This document shows, one piece after another, positions 63,837-64,000 of a stretch of 64,000 bases of DNA. The notes under the pieces were generated by a model. That model searched no databases. It worked only from the letters and a program-made list of their open reading frames with translations, and was not told where the DNA came from. The translations under genes and the position numbers were made by a program. Numbering within the stretch: position 1 is the stretch's first letter; each line of letters starts with the position of its first letter. Source of the DNA: Diploptera punctata (taxonomy: Eukaryota > Arthropoda > Insecta > Blattodea > Blaberidae); contig JASPKZ010007797.1 in NCBI GenBank assembly GCA_030220185.1, forward strand, positions 1,656,001-1,720,000, given 5' to 3'.

Positions 63837-64000
63837 TACCTGATGGGTAGCGTCGTCCTCAGCATGGTTGAAATTTTTTATAACCTTTGGGTTCCATCAG
63901 CAGCATAAGTTTTGAGCTACTAGTGCTGATGATGGAACTAGTTTTTGAAAGACCTTCGGTTTTGTAAGATTTTAATCAGGTTGAAGACGTTGGAATCTAT
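63410..64000 (-). mobile_element. Helitron-like 3' end, running off the window
   Basis: On the minus strand the element ends GCGTAGCAGTGCACGCCGCG, CCGAGTATTAG and CTAG followed by T, as in Helitron 3' ends (CTRR then T). The inside shares TTTGGATTTCAGGTAAACC with 24330-24350. A (TA)n tract lies at 63792-63833. The region past 63834 is not recognisable. Confidence 0.55.

Overview
The window looks like gene-poor, AT-rich nuclear DNA from an insect. The evidence is eukaryotic: several non-LTR retrotransposon families, tRNA-derived SINEs with intact pol III B boxes, a Penelope-like element, hAT, piggyBac-like, pogo, mariner-type and Helitron-like DNA transposons, a tRNA-Tyr-like gene with an intron at the canonical place, and a 94-bp nuclear copy of mitochondrial ND5 that reads cleanly only in the invertebrate mitochondrial code. 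The LINE-A C-terminus reminds me of proteins I have seen from cockroach assemblies. Blattodea is therefore my guess, from memory and unverified. There is no bacterial gene, operon or CRISPR array.

I find no complete host protein-coding gene. The best host candidate is one terminal exon on the minus strand near 2.1-2.3 kb, with a splice acceptor, a 67-codon open frame and a poly(A) signal just after the stop. Almost all other open frames are pieces of transposons or their antisense shadows.

Recurring families, named here for this window only. LINE-A: over 20 5'-truncated copies on both strands, ending in a GTTA-rich tail; RT motif YADD. LINE-B: RT motif FADD, ends in GAT or GAA repeats. LINE-C and LINE-D: further RT C-terminal families. 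SINE-1 to SINE-4: tRNA-headed SINEs, some mosaic. T: about 220-bp piggyBac-like elements flanked by TTAA. R, U, V: dispersed repeats I cannot classify.

Layout. 0-9 kb: LINE and SINE fragments, a 318-bp palindrome carrying two divergent tRNA-like genes (3077-3394), a 158-bp palindromic MITE (4661-4818), and a hAT MITE with an 8-bp target duplication (8969-9487). 10-19 kb: three minus-strand LINE-A copies, then a LINE-A split twice, by a terminal-inverted-repeat element (15159-16405) and by two Penelope-like copies placed head to head (16511-18519). 19-31 kb: two mariner-type remnants, a Helitron-like element invaded by a SINE and a LINE, and an inverted SINE-1 pair. 31-46 kb: four of the five main T elements, three of them hit by another transposon (pogo, LINE-B, Helitron), plus a 1.3-kb hAT element inside a LINE-A. 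46-64 kb: two more TIR elements, a 450-bp inverted repeat, the tRNA-Tyr-like gene, the fifth T element, the best LINE-B reverse transcriptase, a 77-bp MITE inside a LINE-A, the ND5 fragment, and a LINE-A split by a SINE-4 with a perfect 16-bp duplication.

The genes do not form a pathway. The content is a layered record of insertions, and target duplications give relative ages at many points. Coordinates of element ends without a stated duplication are good to roughly 10-20 bases.
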